NCBI GenBank assembly: GCA_034401135.1
Contig: JAWZSP010000006.1
Location: forward strand, 3,720,001-3,784,000
DNA: 64,000 nucleotides
Origin: Volutella citrinella
Lineage: Eukaryota > Ascomycota > Sordariomycetes > Hypocreales > Nectriaceae
Direction of reading: 5' to 3'
This document shows, piece after piece, positions 1 through 12,674 of the stretch. The notes under the pieces are model-generated. The model worked only from the letters and a program-made list of their open reading frames with translations. It was not told where the DNA came from and made no database searches. Positions within the stretch are counted from its first letter, which is position 1; every line of letters starts with the position of its first letter. The position numbers and the translations under genes are program-made.

Positions 1-1755
1 AAACAGGCCAGTAGTCTATAGCAATCCGCGCGGCGCCATTCGTAGCCAGCAATGGCCTCATGCGCCGTTCATGGGCAAGCCGTTGCAGCAAGCCTGGCCC
101 CCAGATCTTGGCCGCCGATTAGGACACCCCGTGCCTGCAAATGGCGAATGGACAATCGTGGACAGGGTAGTCTTTGCTGGACACCCGTCCCCACCCGCCT
201 GGGCCTTTGCAAATCCTCACAAGCTTCCCCGGGACCGGTATCAGGATTCAGGTTCGTCGGTAGGAGTCCACTCGCTCGCGTGGCGCCCACCGCGGCCAAG
301 CCAGACTTGCCAGACTCCGCCTAGACGCCCCGTTTTCCAAGTTTTAGGCCCCTGCTGGGAGCGCAACGGAGGCTTCCCATAGGGTGTTCGGATGGGTCTC
401 CCCTGGTGTTTGAGGTCAAGCGGACTCTCTGACCCACGCTAAGAAGGCCTCCGTCGAGCACTGGACGCGGTAATTCTCAGTGACTGCCGGCCCTATTACC
501 CCGGGAATACCCAACGTCGGGAAGAGAGATTTCGTGAGGCGGTGACGCCAACAATACTGCTGAGCAACCTGCCGAAGTTCCGTTTGGGCTGGTCAACCGT
601 GATATCATCAGCAGGCATGAAAGGGTATTGGGTTGCATCGGCCCTGGCACCTGAAATCGAATGCCCCGCCTAGTTCCTCCCCAAAGCCCTGTTGTTTCGA
701 CGATCACACACGGCTATGACGAACAACGCCGGGTTATGTTGATTTTGAGTTGGCAGCTCTCCGCTCGCACACTTGCCCTCCCCGCGAGAATATGATAATG
801 CAGCGCAAGCCAAATCATGCCAAGCATTGGCACGGAAAACCAGATGGACGATTACGTGCAGCCAGACTACTGCGCAGTGATCAGCGTTGGGGCAACTCCA
901 GTCCAGGCTGACTATGTTGCGCCCAGTCAACAAGTCAACAATCTCGTCAGCCAGGGGGGGCAGAGATACCAGATACCACTCATCAGTGCGGTTGCAGAAG
1001 TCCCCGGCGGCGTGATAGCGACCAATTTCCGATCCGATGGGCCCTTGCATGCCGTGTACAGTGGCTGCAGATGATGCCAGCCTGGCAACCAAACCGTTGC
1101 TCGTGTTTCGCAGACAGGGAATCCCCAGCCACACTTGCGTTTGGTGGCGTCGCAGTGACAAACAACCTGAGGCGGGTGGGTGTCTGCTGAAGCCAGATGC
1201 CTTTAGCAAATGGTCGCACATTCAATTTCATGCAGGGGCAGCTATTCCACCGGGACCAGCCGGGTCCGAAGTACTACTCTGCTTACTGTGCGTGTCCTCA
1301 TGGCCAGCCAGGCGGAACCAGATGCGTAGCTGGCACGGGTTTTTGCGAGATCCACTGAAGAAGCTGCAATGGGCGTCCTGCGACTTTGAAAACCGCCTGG
1401 AATAATCGTCAAAGTCTTCGGCAACGTTTCTGCGTCTCGAGGGCGTCCAGTCCTGCCACTCTCCACAGGGGACAAGCAAGGCTTGCATGGAGCCATACCC
1501 GCGCGTAGTTATGGATCATGACTCGAACGGTAAGTTCTGTTGAAACACGTCTTTGGGGCAATTGGCCAATTATACCCGGCTGCAGGGTCCAACGTTAGTG
1601 TGTTTGGTGTGTTTGTGTTCCAACCACGGAAACAACCGAGAAGTCGCTTATCTATTATGCTCGTCAATACTATCAATATGCGCTCGCTTACACCATGTGT
1701 CGCCGACCCTTGCGCCTTACTCCTTCGAAAACAAATGGTCACGACAAACAACGCT
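1..1755. other. Intergenic; no supported gene
   Basis: I see no convincing gene here. The longest open stretch is a 183-codon minus-strand frame at 670-1221, but its composition (many Arg, Ser, His and Cys, no recognisable motif) is what a chance frame in GC-rich DNA looks like. The last few hundred bases before 1756 are the expected 3' flank of the minus-strand transporter that ends there. Confidence 0.6.
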
Positions 1756-3437
1756 CTACTCTCGGCCCTTTTGATTCCCGTCTCTTGGCCCCTGTGAGCC
1801 CGCTCCCGTCTGTTGCTCCCCCGGTTCGGGCTGCTCCGCAGCTTCGGTTTCCAGTTGCTGCCTCTCCTCGACAGTCAGGTCGCTCTTGGCGGATCCGATG
1901 CTTAGGAAAGGAGAGAAAATGACCGGGATGGCAGATACGCCCACTGACAGCCAGAAGGCCGTCTTGTAACTCTGCCTCAGTCCAAGATGGCTGGTTTTCC
2001 CGACGGCAACGTCGGCCATGCCCAACCAAAAGCTGATTCCGAGGAACAGCGTACTGTTAATCAAGGCCCCGGCCAGTCCTTGTCGGTGACTGGGCATGTT
2101 TGTTGTGATGAAGACGTTGCTTACAGTGTAACAGACGTCAATACCAAGACTCCCACAAATCATTGCAGGGAATATGTAGGCCCAATAGTTCGGGTTCTCC
2201 GGTATGACGGCAAACAGCAGCATGCAAACCAAGTTGGCCACAGTCGACAAGATAAGCAGTAGTCTCCCAGGCAATAAATGGAGGGTCAAACCTCCCACTG
2301 TCGCGAGCAACAGGCCGGTTGCGAACATTGGGGTGTACCATACAGCGGTCATGATGGGCGACTGGTGCAGAACCAGTTCGATGTAAAAACTCGAATAGAA
2401 AAGGAATAAGCCGAAGGTGCCGTACAGCATAAAGAGCACAACCACAAGCCTCTTCATGTACTTCGGGGCAAACAAGTCGGCTGGGATCAAGGGGTTCGAT
2501 GCAACGCGAGTCTCGACATACCACGCACCGACGAGTAACGCAACACCCAGCACCAACGTTACAATTATGTAGGGTGTGGCCCAGCCCTTGGGTGCGTGGG
2601 AACTGTCCGTGATGGCATAGACGATAAGCAGAAGCCCTGGCACGATGGTGCAGAGTCCCCACCAGTCCATTTCGATATCCAGGGATCGTTTGTCGTGGAG
2701 ATCGAAGGGGATGTTGAGGAGGGAAGTCACAGACACAACAGCCAACACGATTGTGCCAATCCAAAAGTACCAGCGCCAGTTCAAGTATTCGGCAGCGACA
2801 CCACCCAAGAGGATCCCGAAGAAGAAGCCAAGCGGTGCGAAAGCGCCGTACAGCGCAAAGATGAGATTCTTGCGCGGGCCCGGACGATAGATCCTGCCAA
2901 TGATCATGACACCGCCGGGGAGGAACGCGGCTGGCCCCAGTCCCTGGAGTGCACGGCAGAAGATGAGCATCAGGTAGTTTCTGCTGAAGCCGGCCACCAG
3001 ACTCCAGATGAGGAACCACATCAGCCCCGCGTTGAAGAGAATGTAGCCGCCATACATGTCTCCGAGGCGGCCAAACGGCAATAGGAAGGCTCCTGCGACC
3101 AGCGAGAAGGCACTCGACGCCCAGGTCTGCGATGCCTGGGGAGTTTTCAACTCCAGTGCCAGAGGCGGCAGAATTACATGAAAGCCGCTGACGAAGTATT
3201 CCTATAGAAGCAGCAACAGTTAGTTAGAGGAAAGCGGAGGGCGCCTGGTGAGTTTGGGCGACTACATACCGCCATCAGCATGGATCCCAGCAAGGAAAAT
3301 CCGAAACCCAATTCGGCTAAAAGCGATTTGAATACAGCCGGTCGTTGTCGGCCGAGCGTCTCGACGTCGGGCATCGTGGGGCCGTTGTCCAGGCCCGTTA
3401 CGGGCTGTTGCGGCTGTTCAACATCGGGTCCTGCCAT
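1756..3437 (-). CDS. MFS drug:H+ antiporter (DHA2, ATR1-like)
   Basis: A plasma-membrane efflux pump of the major facilitator superfamily, 537 residues in two exons: 3437-3270 and 3201-1756. The 68-nt intron (3269-3202) starts GTATGT and ends TATAG, and joins GCG to GAA in phase 0. The start at 3437 is the first true ATG in the exon 1 frame and has A at -3. The N-terminal 45 or so residues are hydrophilic and Pro/Gln-rich; then come about 14 hydrophobic segments. The family loop motif after helix 2 is seen as GRLGDMYG, the helix 4 region as FCRALQGLGPAAFLPGG, and a Trp-rich LNWRWYFWIG lies before helix 6. The C-terminus is a polar tail rich in Glu, Gln and Gly. The closest recognised group is the DHA2 drug/aminotriazole-resistance transporters. 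The substrate cannot be told from sequence, and no biosynthetic genes sit beside it to suggest a self-resistance role. Confidence 0.88.
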
Positions 3438-6400
3438 CGTCCAACCTTCACGCAGCTCCGCGGGGTAGACAGCAGTGTTTCCGGTTCCGACATTGACCGA
3501 CAGAGGGGATCTCTGTGAGTGCCAGTTTTCGTGATGCCGTTTCAAGTTGCGGATCTGATGGAGGTACTGGGAGAATCGGAACCAGCGAAATCCGGCCCCA
3601 AGGGATCTTTAAAGAGATGCCGGAGCAGGGCGGTTACTCGTGCTGGTCGGGGAGTCTTGCCTTTTGAGGAATCATTCTGTCCCCTGACGCCGCCTTTCAG
3701 GTCCAGTTCGCTTGACCTAGTCGGGTAGAGTGGGGGGGGATTGAAGGTGTGGTTCGTCTTGTTGGTGGATCCCGTGCTGTTGAAGTGTGAGCCAAACTGA
3801 CTCGATTGGCTCGCTCTGTCCAATGGCTAGCAATGGCGATGCCTTTTCGGCGTGCCCAAACGTTTAGATTTATAAGCTGGGACGCCTTCGTCGTCAGAAG
3901 GGAAGTGGCGTGGAAGGGACGGAGGCCATTTCCGCTGCATCATGACGACTAGTTCAAGCCTGCAAAAGGTTGGATTAGAATTATCACAGGCTAGCCATTG
4001 GTCGGCTCGGGTATAAGATCTTATCTCACAGCGGAGCTAGTCCGTAGATGACGCCCTTGTTGTTGCTTATCTCGCGTCCGCGGTTATCAAACCCCGGAAA
4101 GGAAAGAGTGTGCGAGTTTCCAGCCAGTATCCGACAAAGGCAGTTTCTTCAGCCTAGAGGATGCTGCGCCAGTAGTACGAAGGGTGGCGCTACCAACAAA
4201 CCTTTGTCCCTCGTATCAGCCAGAGCATGCGATCCAGGCTTCAGCAGTTGACTCGTGAAGTTCGAACGGCAACGGCCATTAATTAGACTGCTACTACAGA
4301 TGCAAGACTACTTCATTCGCCCAGTCTTGACTAAACGTCCAACTGAGGCATGTATCTCGCGGTCGCTGCGAGAGTTGGTTCCAACGTGCAGCCTGGTTTA
4401 TACTCATGTCGACTTCAACGTATTTACCAACAGGCGGCAACGTGTACCAAAATTATGAAAGAACCCCGCTTCCCCGAAATTCTCCAGGTACATGGTGATT
4501 TAATGTCTTCCTTCCACATAGGGACCAGTCTCAACTATGCTTGCAGCTTGATCCATGGGAATTGGCGGGAAGAGCCTAAATTTCGAGATAGACATGGAGG
4601 AAACTAGGAGATGTGACGAGATCAGGTGGGTATAAAGATGTTAGGCGAGTTTTCTTTTGTCTCTGCATGGGTGGCTTGACTCTCGGGCTGAGCGTGACAC
4701 TATCGCAATAGAATATTGGTCATGTGTCGCCGCAGTTCAGGGTAGCCATATGCTACAATTACACATGTGCGGGCGAGCTTCTCGTAAGTTGTAAAACCCA
4801 GATACGTTCGAATTACTATGGCGTGCTGGTTTTACAGGAAACAAGGTTATGTTCTAGTTCTCCGACTGATGTCATGCTTTGGATCGCTATCTGCAGATTT
4901 GTTTCTCGCCTTCCCGACTACCGAGCGTACTGTTCACCCTACCCCAGGCTTTTCAATAAGATGTTTCGTTCCAGCGACGATCAAATAAAATAAACGAGGG
5001 GAAGAGCAAATAAGGATAGAAAAGAAATTGGGAAAAAAAGAAGGCATGCGAATAAAAAAAGCAGTCGCTACATCTATGAAAGCAAAAGGCCTTTGTCGAG
5101 ATGAAGATAGCTCAATCATATGGGCACGTCTACGTCTACTCATGTGCACGCTGTCAACATAACGGGAGAGAATTATTAGGCATGGGTCCGACACAGAGCA
5201 GTTGCTCCATCATATTCCAGTTTAAACACTGTAACATTGTGCCTGATATCTGCACTTCAGGCTTCATCGCACGGCATGTAACGCGCTGCACACTTGATGC
5301 ACGCGCAACAGGGCAATAGTTCAAAGAAGAGTTCTAATAGGTCATACGAGGCATGTCTAGCATCGCCTTCTGAATACGCTTTGTGCCAGCAACTCATGCA
5401 ACTCATCCGTGGCACGCGGACGACTCCGGGTGTACCACGGTGGCGGGGACACGGGTGCCAGGGTCGGCAGAACAACAAGGTAGGTGCTCTGGTCTACGGA
5501 AATGCAATCCGTATGCAGGAAGAGCAACGCAAAGGCGGGGCTGCGGATGTGGTCGTTTGATCCTCAGTGGTGTGTTGGGGTCTTTTTAAAGCCCCTGCTG
5601 GAGTTGACCTACTAGCGGCATGGAAAAGGTCGGCTATGACAGGAGAGGCAAGATGGCTGAGTTCCCCGCAAGAGTCGCGGGACGGGAACGTGTGGTGGGT
5701 GGAGGTGTGGGCACTTGGCGATCCTCACGACGAGGACTTGGAACGAGGCACTGATCTACTTCAAGCGGACAGCTCGAAATCTTCACATCATTACTCTCTA
5801 CCTGGCTGAGTTTTGGGCACCATCGAGAAAGCGAAACGCAGCAACCTTGGGTAAAAGGGTGGCAGTTGTTAAATCAGACGATATAGGATTTTTGCTACCC
5901 TGTGTAGTGCTCAAGTCCGGCGGTGAGCTGGGGACCTGCACCTCGAAAACGAGAACATGATGGGAATCTGGCCTGCATGCAGGGGTTGCTCCGACAATGT
6001 GGTAAAGGACGCTAATAGGCACGGGTATTAGTCGAGAGGCTGGCATGGAATCTTCTCGGGGGCCTCTCCGAGACAAAAGGGATGATGGGATCCAGACATG
6101 AGGCGAGTCATGAGCACGTGCCGCGAAGCAAGCGCGGCGGGAAATGAACAGAGGAGTCTCCAGATTCCAGCGGGCTGGGCTGTCATGGGACATGACACGA
6201 GGCTGCCAAGGAGTCATCGATTTGGTGGCGGCCAAGATTGGACAGGAGAGCGAAGCGGTTTGGAGACTGGAAGGGGCGAAGTGGAATCAGGAGACGGATA
6301 GGACCAGTCGATAGCCTCATGTTGCCCAGGCTGACGAAGAAGGGGGGTATTACTCGGTGACGGACTGGTTGGTCCACGCCCCTGGATGATAGACGCGAGG

Positions 6401-9400
6401 TTGGCTGACCGGGCTGCACTATGTAAGGCCACAATGAAGGGGATACGATTGTCGAGAGATAGCTGCTCATGCTGAGCCTGGCTCATGGTATGCAGTCCCC
6501 GACCCCGCGCACGGAGAGCTTTGGGCTGGGATGAGATGGCCCATGTCGGAAAGCTGTGAATCTGGCAGGAGGCTTGAATCTTGCTTCCAAATGTCCGCTC
6601 GGAGCAAGCGAAGGGGGGCCCTTGGAGGAGGAGGGGGGGAGGGGTGTCGGCGGGGAGGGCCTGCGGGCAAGGGTCCAGGGCCCATGACAGGCACAAGGGA
6701 GTTGGTTGCGGTGAAGGCCGTGGATTCTCAAGGGAATAGAGAATGTGGGGGTTGATACTGAACGTTGAACGACTCTGGCGGGATGGAATACGTGCTGATA
6801 CGCAATAATAGTCGTACGAAGTCTGTGGTGGTGAGAGCTGTGAAGGACTTGCGACGGCTGCGGCTGGGGGGGTTGGGGGGTTGGACCATCGGCGGCGATG
6901 GAAGAGCATCTGCAAGTTGTGTTGCCCTTTGTGGGCCCTCATGATGCGTGGATGTGTGCGTTGGGCTGCGCATCACAGTCTTCTCACGCGTTCCCCGGCC
7001 TGAGCAGGGCGATGCAGCTTGCTTGCTTGCTTGCTCGCGGACTTTCGGCGTCGGCAAGCAGCCGGCAAATGGCTTCGAGGCGGCATGAGGGACGTGGGAT
7101 GGAGTAGGGGGGTGGGCGATGTCTTGGAGAGAGCGGTGTCGCGTGGGGGAGGATTCAAGATGCCACCGGGTTTACGTGAGGCGGTTAGTTGTCTTTGATG
7201 CCGCGAGGCGAGACGGCTGTGATGTGCTGCAGAGGGGCCCGCCCGTTTCACGTCAGCATGTCCTTTGGCCTCATGCATTGATGCAAGCCGAAGCTGCGAT
7301 CAATTGTCACCAGCTGCATTCTCACTTCTCAATAAATTAATTTTCTGTTGGCCGCCGTTGACGAGGGAGGGAGCCACCACGCTGCAGTGGCGGCCGGGCG
7401 TTGTTTGTGTAACACAACTTGTCCAGGCGAAGACGGGCAAACAACCAACCACGGCCGCCCGACGGCAACCTGGAAGTGCGACAAGTGCAGCGGCTGCGGC
7501 AAGGCGAGAGATAGCAGGGGAGCAGAGTCGCTGGCCCAAGTCCGAGGTCCGCAGCCCGTCCGTGATGCGACGGGATGGGATGCGATCTGGGCGGGCGGCC
7601 TGCATTGCTGGGTGTTGCCACAATGGCCGCGTCCTCGCATGCAGGCAGAAACTCTTGGGTCTTCTTGTCACAGTGTTACCCCATTCGCAGGCCGCACCGG
7701 CAGCAGTACAGTAGCGCAGCAGTGTCAGGCCTGGTTGGGAAATTGATCGCGACAAGACAGGACAAGACAAAGAGACAAGACCCAACACAAGGCGGCGCCT
7801 CGCTGCAGTGACTGCACACACCACACACCAGCTGCACCGCCAGGCCCCACCATGGCAGCGACTCAGGCACTGCGTGCGTAGTGCCCCCTCGCCAGCTCCC
7901 AAGTTCCCACTTCTGCTCGGCCGTGGCCGCCGGACAAATTCATGGACAGCATGGCGTGCCGTCGCTGTCTCGCCAGGACGGACGGACACTTGCGCTGGAC
8001 AAAAAAGAGTCGGTGAGCGGAACTGCAGGAACATCGCGGCGGGAACACCCTGGCAGCCGGGCTCCGGGGGCTGGCTGCATGTTTCGGGGCCAGGCCGTGT
8101 CTCTGCTTCTGGCAGCTAGTTTGCTACCAAGCCTGCAGGTCTTGCTTTGAGGTGTTGTCTCTATCTCTGCCGTCCCAGATTCCTGCGGCCGCTGATATCT
8201 CGCCGCCCCAAAGCGATGGGGACCCAAAAGCAAAAGCCGTTGAGAGCACGCGAGGCCACAGAGCAGCGGGATCACACGTGAAGGGTTACACGGCAGCCCG
8301 CATTGCATGGCCGGGCCACGCGCATCAAACACTGGACTAGAATACTACTCTGCATGGCAGTTATTGATTTCATGGAGACACTAATGTAAGACTGTACGTA
8401 CTGTGTCGTCGAAGTAAAGGAAAAGAGGGGCCAGTCCTCCAACGGCAACCTTGGAGCTACTCGCTCTGGGAATCTTCCAGTCAATCTGTAGATGGGAAGC
8501 CAATCTCGGAGGCAGTTGAGGCGAGATGATGGTCAACAATGGTACGAAAACCTACCGCAGCTACGGCCGGTCATGGTTGTTCACGGGCCAGGTCAACAAG
8601 TCACCTGGCATCACTGGCCGTCAATCAAGAGTCGATGGTCTCGCTTGCAATCAATCTGGCGGAATTGTCACAATCAAACTTGTGATGGCCAGGTGGTACA
8701 CGGGATGCGATCGCGGCGCCAGCTTGCACTGTGCAGTGTGAGTCAGCCCTAGCGATCAAGTGTGGGAACGTTGTGTCGGTTACAGTGCGGGAAACAGATT
8801 CTCTCCTGCTCCCACTGTAGTAAAATACCTGCAATCAGATCCCCCATGTTAATGAACCCCACTGACCGACCGAGCGCTGCAAAAAGTTACCAGGTGGGGG
8901 GATGGTTTCAAGCGTTTGACCGGACACAAATAACCTGTTGCAAACCGGGGACAAACCCTCACAGTTACAGGCCCTCCATGCCCGGGGAAGCTCTTCCAGT
9001 GGGCCAGGGTGTCGCACTCTAGCGCTCTAATAGTTGCCATAGCGCCTGGAGGCCCGCTGGAGCCCCGCTGAAGCCGCAAGTGACAAAATGGAACCCAACG
9101 GGACTCTCCCGCACAACTTCGGGGGTCCGCCAGGGCTGAGTGTGAACGGACCGTGACGTAAGGCCCAATCCGCACAGCGCTTCTGTCCCCCGTGGGCGGG
9201 CTTCAGCATCTCCAGCGTCTCCAGCTCTCCCCCAATCTCTGGTAATATTGTTGATGCGCAGGCACGGGCCCGCACTTCGACAGGACAGAGGGTCCAAGAG
9301 CACATTTTCGTACATGTGCTGGATATTGTTGCGGCGACATCAAGTACATCATCACCTGGGCTAGCAGTCCACCGACGTGTGAGGTGCGGGTATGGCCTGT

Positions 9401-10715
9401 GAAAAGTGTCAGCGGTACAGCCCTGCCATTGGGTGCCAAATCGACGGAAGGAGACTGTTTGCCCCATCATGGCGCCCCGGCACCTAGAGCCCGGTTGCCG
9501 CGAGCCGCGGACATCACTTTTTGGAATCCAAGGTAGCCGGGCAGGCTTGTCAGGTAGGCGTGCGTGGTGCAATGTGTGCTGCTTGATGCGAACTGCTGCT
9601 CTCTGTCTGTCGGTCTGGCAGTCCCATGCTGCCACCCACGCAAGCCATGACTCTACCTGTCGCCATCCCCTCGCCGCCTTGCTCAACCACTGCGCCTCCA
9701 GCGCCGGCGGCTGCATTCCTGGCTGAATACGAGCCAATGTCGCCATAGGCCTCGGTAGGCCAGGCGCTCTGCTGTGGCGGCTTATTCGTAGTGGAATCAC
9801 CTAGCCCTTAGAATAGTAGTCGCACCATCGTAGGTACACGGCGATCATCGTAGGTGTGGCCCATCTTCCAGGTACAGACTCGGGACAGATGCGGTTGGCG
9901 TCGTCAGAATCTTCACGCTTCGGAGGGGAGGGGGGTGGGTTCATCGGCTTAGTAGGTGCCCAAATATCGAGAAGACTTGCCCTGAGCAACAGAGCACCTG
10001 CCAGAGGATTGCCCACCGCTTGCTGGTGCCCAGGTGTGGTACGTAACAGCCCCCATCTGGTGGGAGTGTGGGCAGCTGCGGGCTTGTGACCACCTCAAGA
10101 ACCCTGCTGCGGCGCTACTGGACTGGCACTTGGCGGCGGTACGCTCGGGACTGCCATGATGGGAGGAGCAGCAAGGTATCTCTCCCATGCTGGCCAGTGC
10201 GTCCTAGGCACATGCCCCTCGCTGCCCACTATCCGCCCCTTCCATCGAACAGCCAGGGCCCAGCCAGCACAGTAGTCACTTTTGCCCCGCCGCCCTGCAC
10301 TTGCCTGCACCTGCCATGGACGGCAGCTGGATGCAAGTCTTTCAACGTTCTTAGACCAGGGATTTCCTCCTCCTTGCTTTCACAAGCCTTGGTAACGGTC
10401 GCTCGGCGTTCAACACTGATTGCCAACATCTTTCCCGCTTGATTTCCGAGATCCCATTCCACTGCTCTGCCCCCTTCTGTGTCTTGCGACCTGCGCCGCT
10501 CGTTTCGCTTACCACAGCACTGGGACTTTCATTGCAAACCGTCACGGCACACCCACACGATACGTACCGCCGCTGCCCCTCCGAGTCGGTCAGAGCCGCG
10601 CACGACACCCCCCGATCTCTCGCCGAGTCATACACAGAGACTGACGTCTCTTTTTCACCACAACCACCACAAAACACCAATTTTCCCCCAATCCCTCGAT
10701 CCGCAAACCGCCGCA
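3438..10715. other. 7.3 kb gene-poor interval
   Basis: No supportable gene. The left 0.5 kb should hold the promoter of the minus-strand transporter and the last few hundred bases the 5' leader of the gene at 10716 (pyrimidine-rich, with CAC/ACA runs just before the ATG). Between 6.2 and 8.3 kb there are long frames on the minus strand (for example 6214-6942 and 7300-8034), but they overlap frames on the other strand, are dominated by Pro, Ser, Arg and Cys, and carry no motif. The 3.9-5.5 kb part is more AT-rich and has no frame above about 90 codons. No tRNA was seen. Confidence 0.55.
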
Positions 10716-12674
10716 ATGGCCAGGTCTGAGCAGCCGCGACGTCGGTTCGCCCCTGAGCCCATCGAGACCACCTTCCGCAGCACTGCCACCAACCAGAAAC
10801 ACCAACTCGGGCGGTCTCACAATGGCCGCCAACAAAACCAGCAGCAGCCTCAGCCCGGCCCCAACTATGAACTCACTCCCGAACCCTCACCGCGCTCCCC
10901 ATCGCCAATCCCCCAGGAGCTGCGCCCCCGCCGGCGATTCGCCCCGCAGCTGATTGAGACGTCCAGGCGAAGCCGTCGTGTTGGCGATGTTGGGCCAGCC
11001 ACGAGGCCGACCGATAAGACGGACATTACTCCCTATACAAAGAACATTTACACGGCGCCCATGCGCCACCGCGCCAAGCAGAACAGCGAAACTACATGGG
11101 AGAATGCCCCGACCCGTCGCGAATCCGAAGACGAGCATGTACAGCAGTATCTGCTTGAGCTCGCCGCCAAGGAGGCCGAGCGCCAGATGCAGGAGGATGC
11201 TCTGGCGGCCTTCCCTAACAGTCACGCCCGCGAGGGTGGCGTTGATCACTTTTACTTCCGCGAGAGCTCAGAGAGTGAAGGATCTCCAGAGAGCACCTCG
11301 CCCGCGCTGGATGGGAGCCATCGGCAGCCCGCCCGCCGCCAATCTTCCAACCTGGGTCTGAACTGGTGGCATAAACATATGCAAAAGCATGCCGAAGAGC
11401 ATACTCAAGACAAGGTCCTGGACTCGGATGGGGATGAAGACATGATGTCCGTGGACGGAGATGCCCATATCGTATCGCAGCAACAGAAGCCTGCAGAGCC
11501 GGCCACCGCCGCTGCCCCGGAAAAGAGTACCCAGGGCGACAGTGTCATGCGAACTGATTCAGATCTTGACAAAATGGATCTGACAGTCCCTCCGGACCCG
11601 ATGTGGATTACGACCAATAACCAGCAACAGGAACGTCCAATGGAGAGCCGAGCACCCAAGGGTCCTATTGGTGAGACCTTCATGCCGCTCATCCAGGCCG
11701 ATGCCTCCACTGCGTTGGCTAGGGAGAAGCCTGCTGAACGTGCGCCCGCACCGGTACGCCCCATTGGCGAGTCCCCCATGCCGTATGTGCCCCCGACGCC
11801 ATCTTCCAGACCTGCAGATTTGCCCTACGCCAAACCCTCGCAAATACCGCCCGACACCGGATTCCGAAAGCAGGCATCGCCCTTTGGGCGTCCATTCGGG
11901 GGCCTTGGTCAAAAGGCGGCAGCCCCAAAGACCAAGCAGGTGTCCCCGCCCATGCTTGGCAAGGATTTGGTCTTTCGGAGGTGCCCGTCCCCCAAGACTA
12001 CTAAGCTCGAACCTGAGCCACCCAAGGCAGAACCCCAGGCCAACAAGAGACCACGGGAAGAAACGGGAGGACAGAAGGGTCTTTGGCGAGGTTACTGTGC
12101 CAGGTCCGACTCGAACGACGACTTCTTGGTGCCAGCCGACCTGCATGCCCCACCGATGATGGCCACGCCCCGGCCACCGGCAACTCCCGGCGATTCCGAC
12201 TATGGCTCCGCGTCTCTGAGCGATGAGCCTTCCTCCCTTTCCGGATCCGAGTCGTCTCGGGGCCGTACAGGCTATCCCCAGCGCCTTCACAAGCCCAGTG
12301 ACGGTCTCTGGCAAGGAACCCCGCGAGCACCCAAACTCGACGATAAGATCGTCCAGGAATTTGACGATTCCTTCGTTACTCAAGTGTACAACTATCTTTC
12401 GCTCGGCTATCCGGCTACGGCACGCGCATACGACGACGAGCTGTCGCAGATCACACACATGAGCATAGCCGAGCTGGAGCAGGATGATGAGAAGCAGTTG
12501 GCCAAGGGCCATCTGTTTGAGGCGGATGCCAAAACGCCTCGCCATATGCAATGTCCTCGTTGGAAAGCTCTGAGAAAATACATCACAGAGTGGGCCAGAC
12601 AGCACCCCAACCTCGACAGCATGGACGGCCTTGGCTGGGGCGTCCGCGAGCGCCGTGGCAGTTGGGCCATTTGA
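10716..12674 (+). CDS. Conserved fungal disordered protein, LisH-like C-terminus
   Basis: A single-exon gene for a 652-residue, mostly disordered protein. The frame stays open for 79 codons upstream, but I chose the ATG at 10716 because the protein-like composition begins there and the preceding 200 nt look like a pyrimidine/CAC-rich leader. Two copies of a short motif stand out: RRRFAPEPIET (residues 8-18) and RRRFAPQLIET (residues 72-82), each followed by Arg/Ser. A second duplicated element, PIGE followed by a Met-Pro pair, lies near residues 318 and 349. The middle is Pro/Ser/Glu-rich with acidic Asp/Glu patches. The last 120 residues are more conserved-looking and contain FVTQVYNYLSLGYPATARAY (about 552-571), which resembles a LisH dimerisation helix pair, then a Trp-rich end. 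No catalytic domain and no signal peptide. I recall similar uncharacterised proteins in Pezizomycotina; a nuclear or regulatory role is only a guess. Confidence 0.8.
   Translation: MARSEQPRRRFAPEPIETTFRSTATNQKHQLGRSHNGRQQNQQQPQPGPNYELTPEPSPRSPSPIPQELRPRRRFAPQLIETSRRSRRVGDVGPATRPTDKTDITPYTKNIYTAPMRHRAKQNSETTWENAPTRRESEDEHVQQYLLELAAKEAERQMQEDALAAFPNSHAREGGVDHFYFRESSESEGSPESTSPALDGSHRQPARRQSSNLGLNWWHKHMQKHAEEHTQDKVLDSDGDEDMMSVDGDAHIVSQQQKPAEPATAAAPEKSTQGDSVMRTDSDLDKMDLTVPPDPMWITTNNQQQERPMESRAPKGPIGETFMPLIQADASTALAREKPAERAPAPVRPIGESPMPYVPPTPSSRPADLPYAKPSQIPPDTGFRKQASPFGRPFGGLGQKAAAPKTKQVSPPMLGKDLVFRRCPSPKTTKLEPEPPKAEPQANKRPREETGGQKGLWRGYCARSDSNDDFLVPADLHAPPMMATPRPPATPGDSDYGSASLSDEPSSLSGSESSRGRTGYPQRLHKPSDGLWQGTPRAPKLDDKIVQEFDDSFVTQVYNYLSLGYPATARAYDDELSQITHMSIAELEQDDEKQLAKGHLFEADAKTPRHMQCPRWKALRKYITEWARQHPNLDSMDGLGWGVRERRGSWAI

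Noticed and set aside
670..1221. 183-codon minus-strand open frame
   Set aside because: Composition not protein-like and a plus-strand frame (817-1074) is open over the same bases.
6214..6942. 242-codon minus-strand open frame
   Set aside because: Pro/Ser-dominated translation from a pyrimidine-rich DNA strand; no domain and no good start context.
7300..8034. 244-codon minus-strand open frame
   Set aside because: Rich in Arg, Cys and Ser, no motif, and overlapped by several long frames on both strands, as expected by chance in GC-rich DNA.
9027..9800. 257-codon minus-strand open frame
   Set aside because: No recognisable motif; other frames across the same region are also open.
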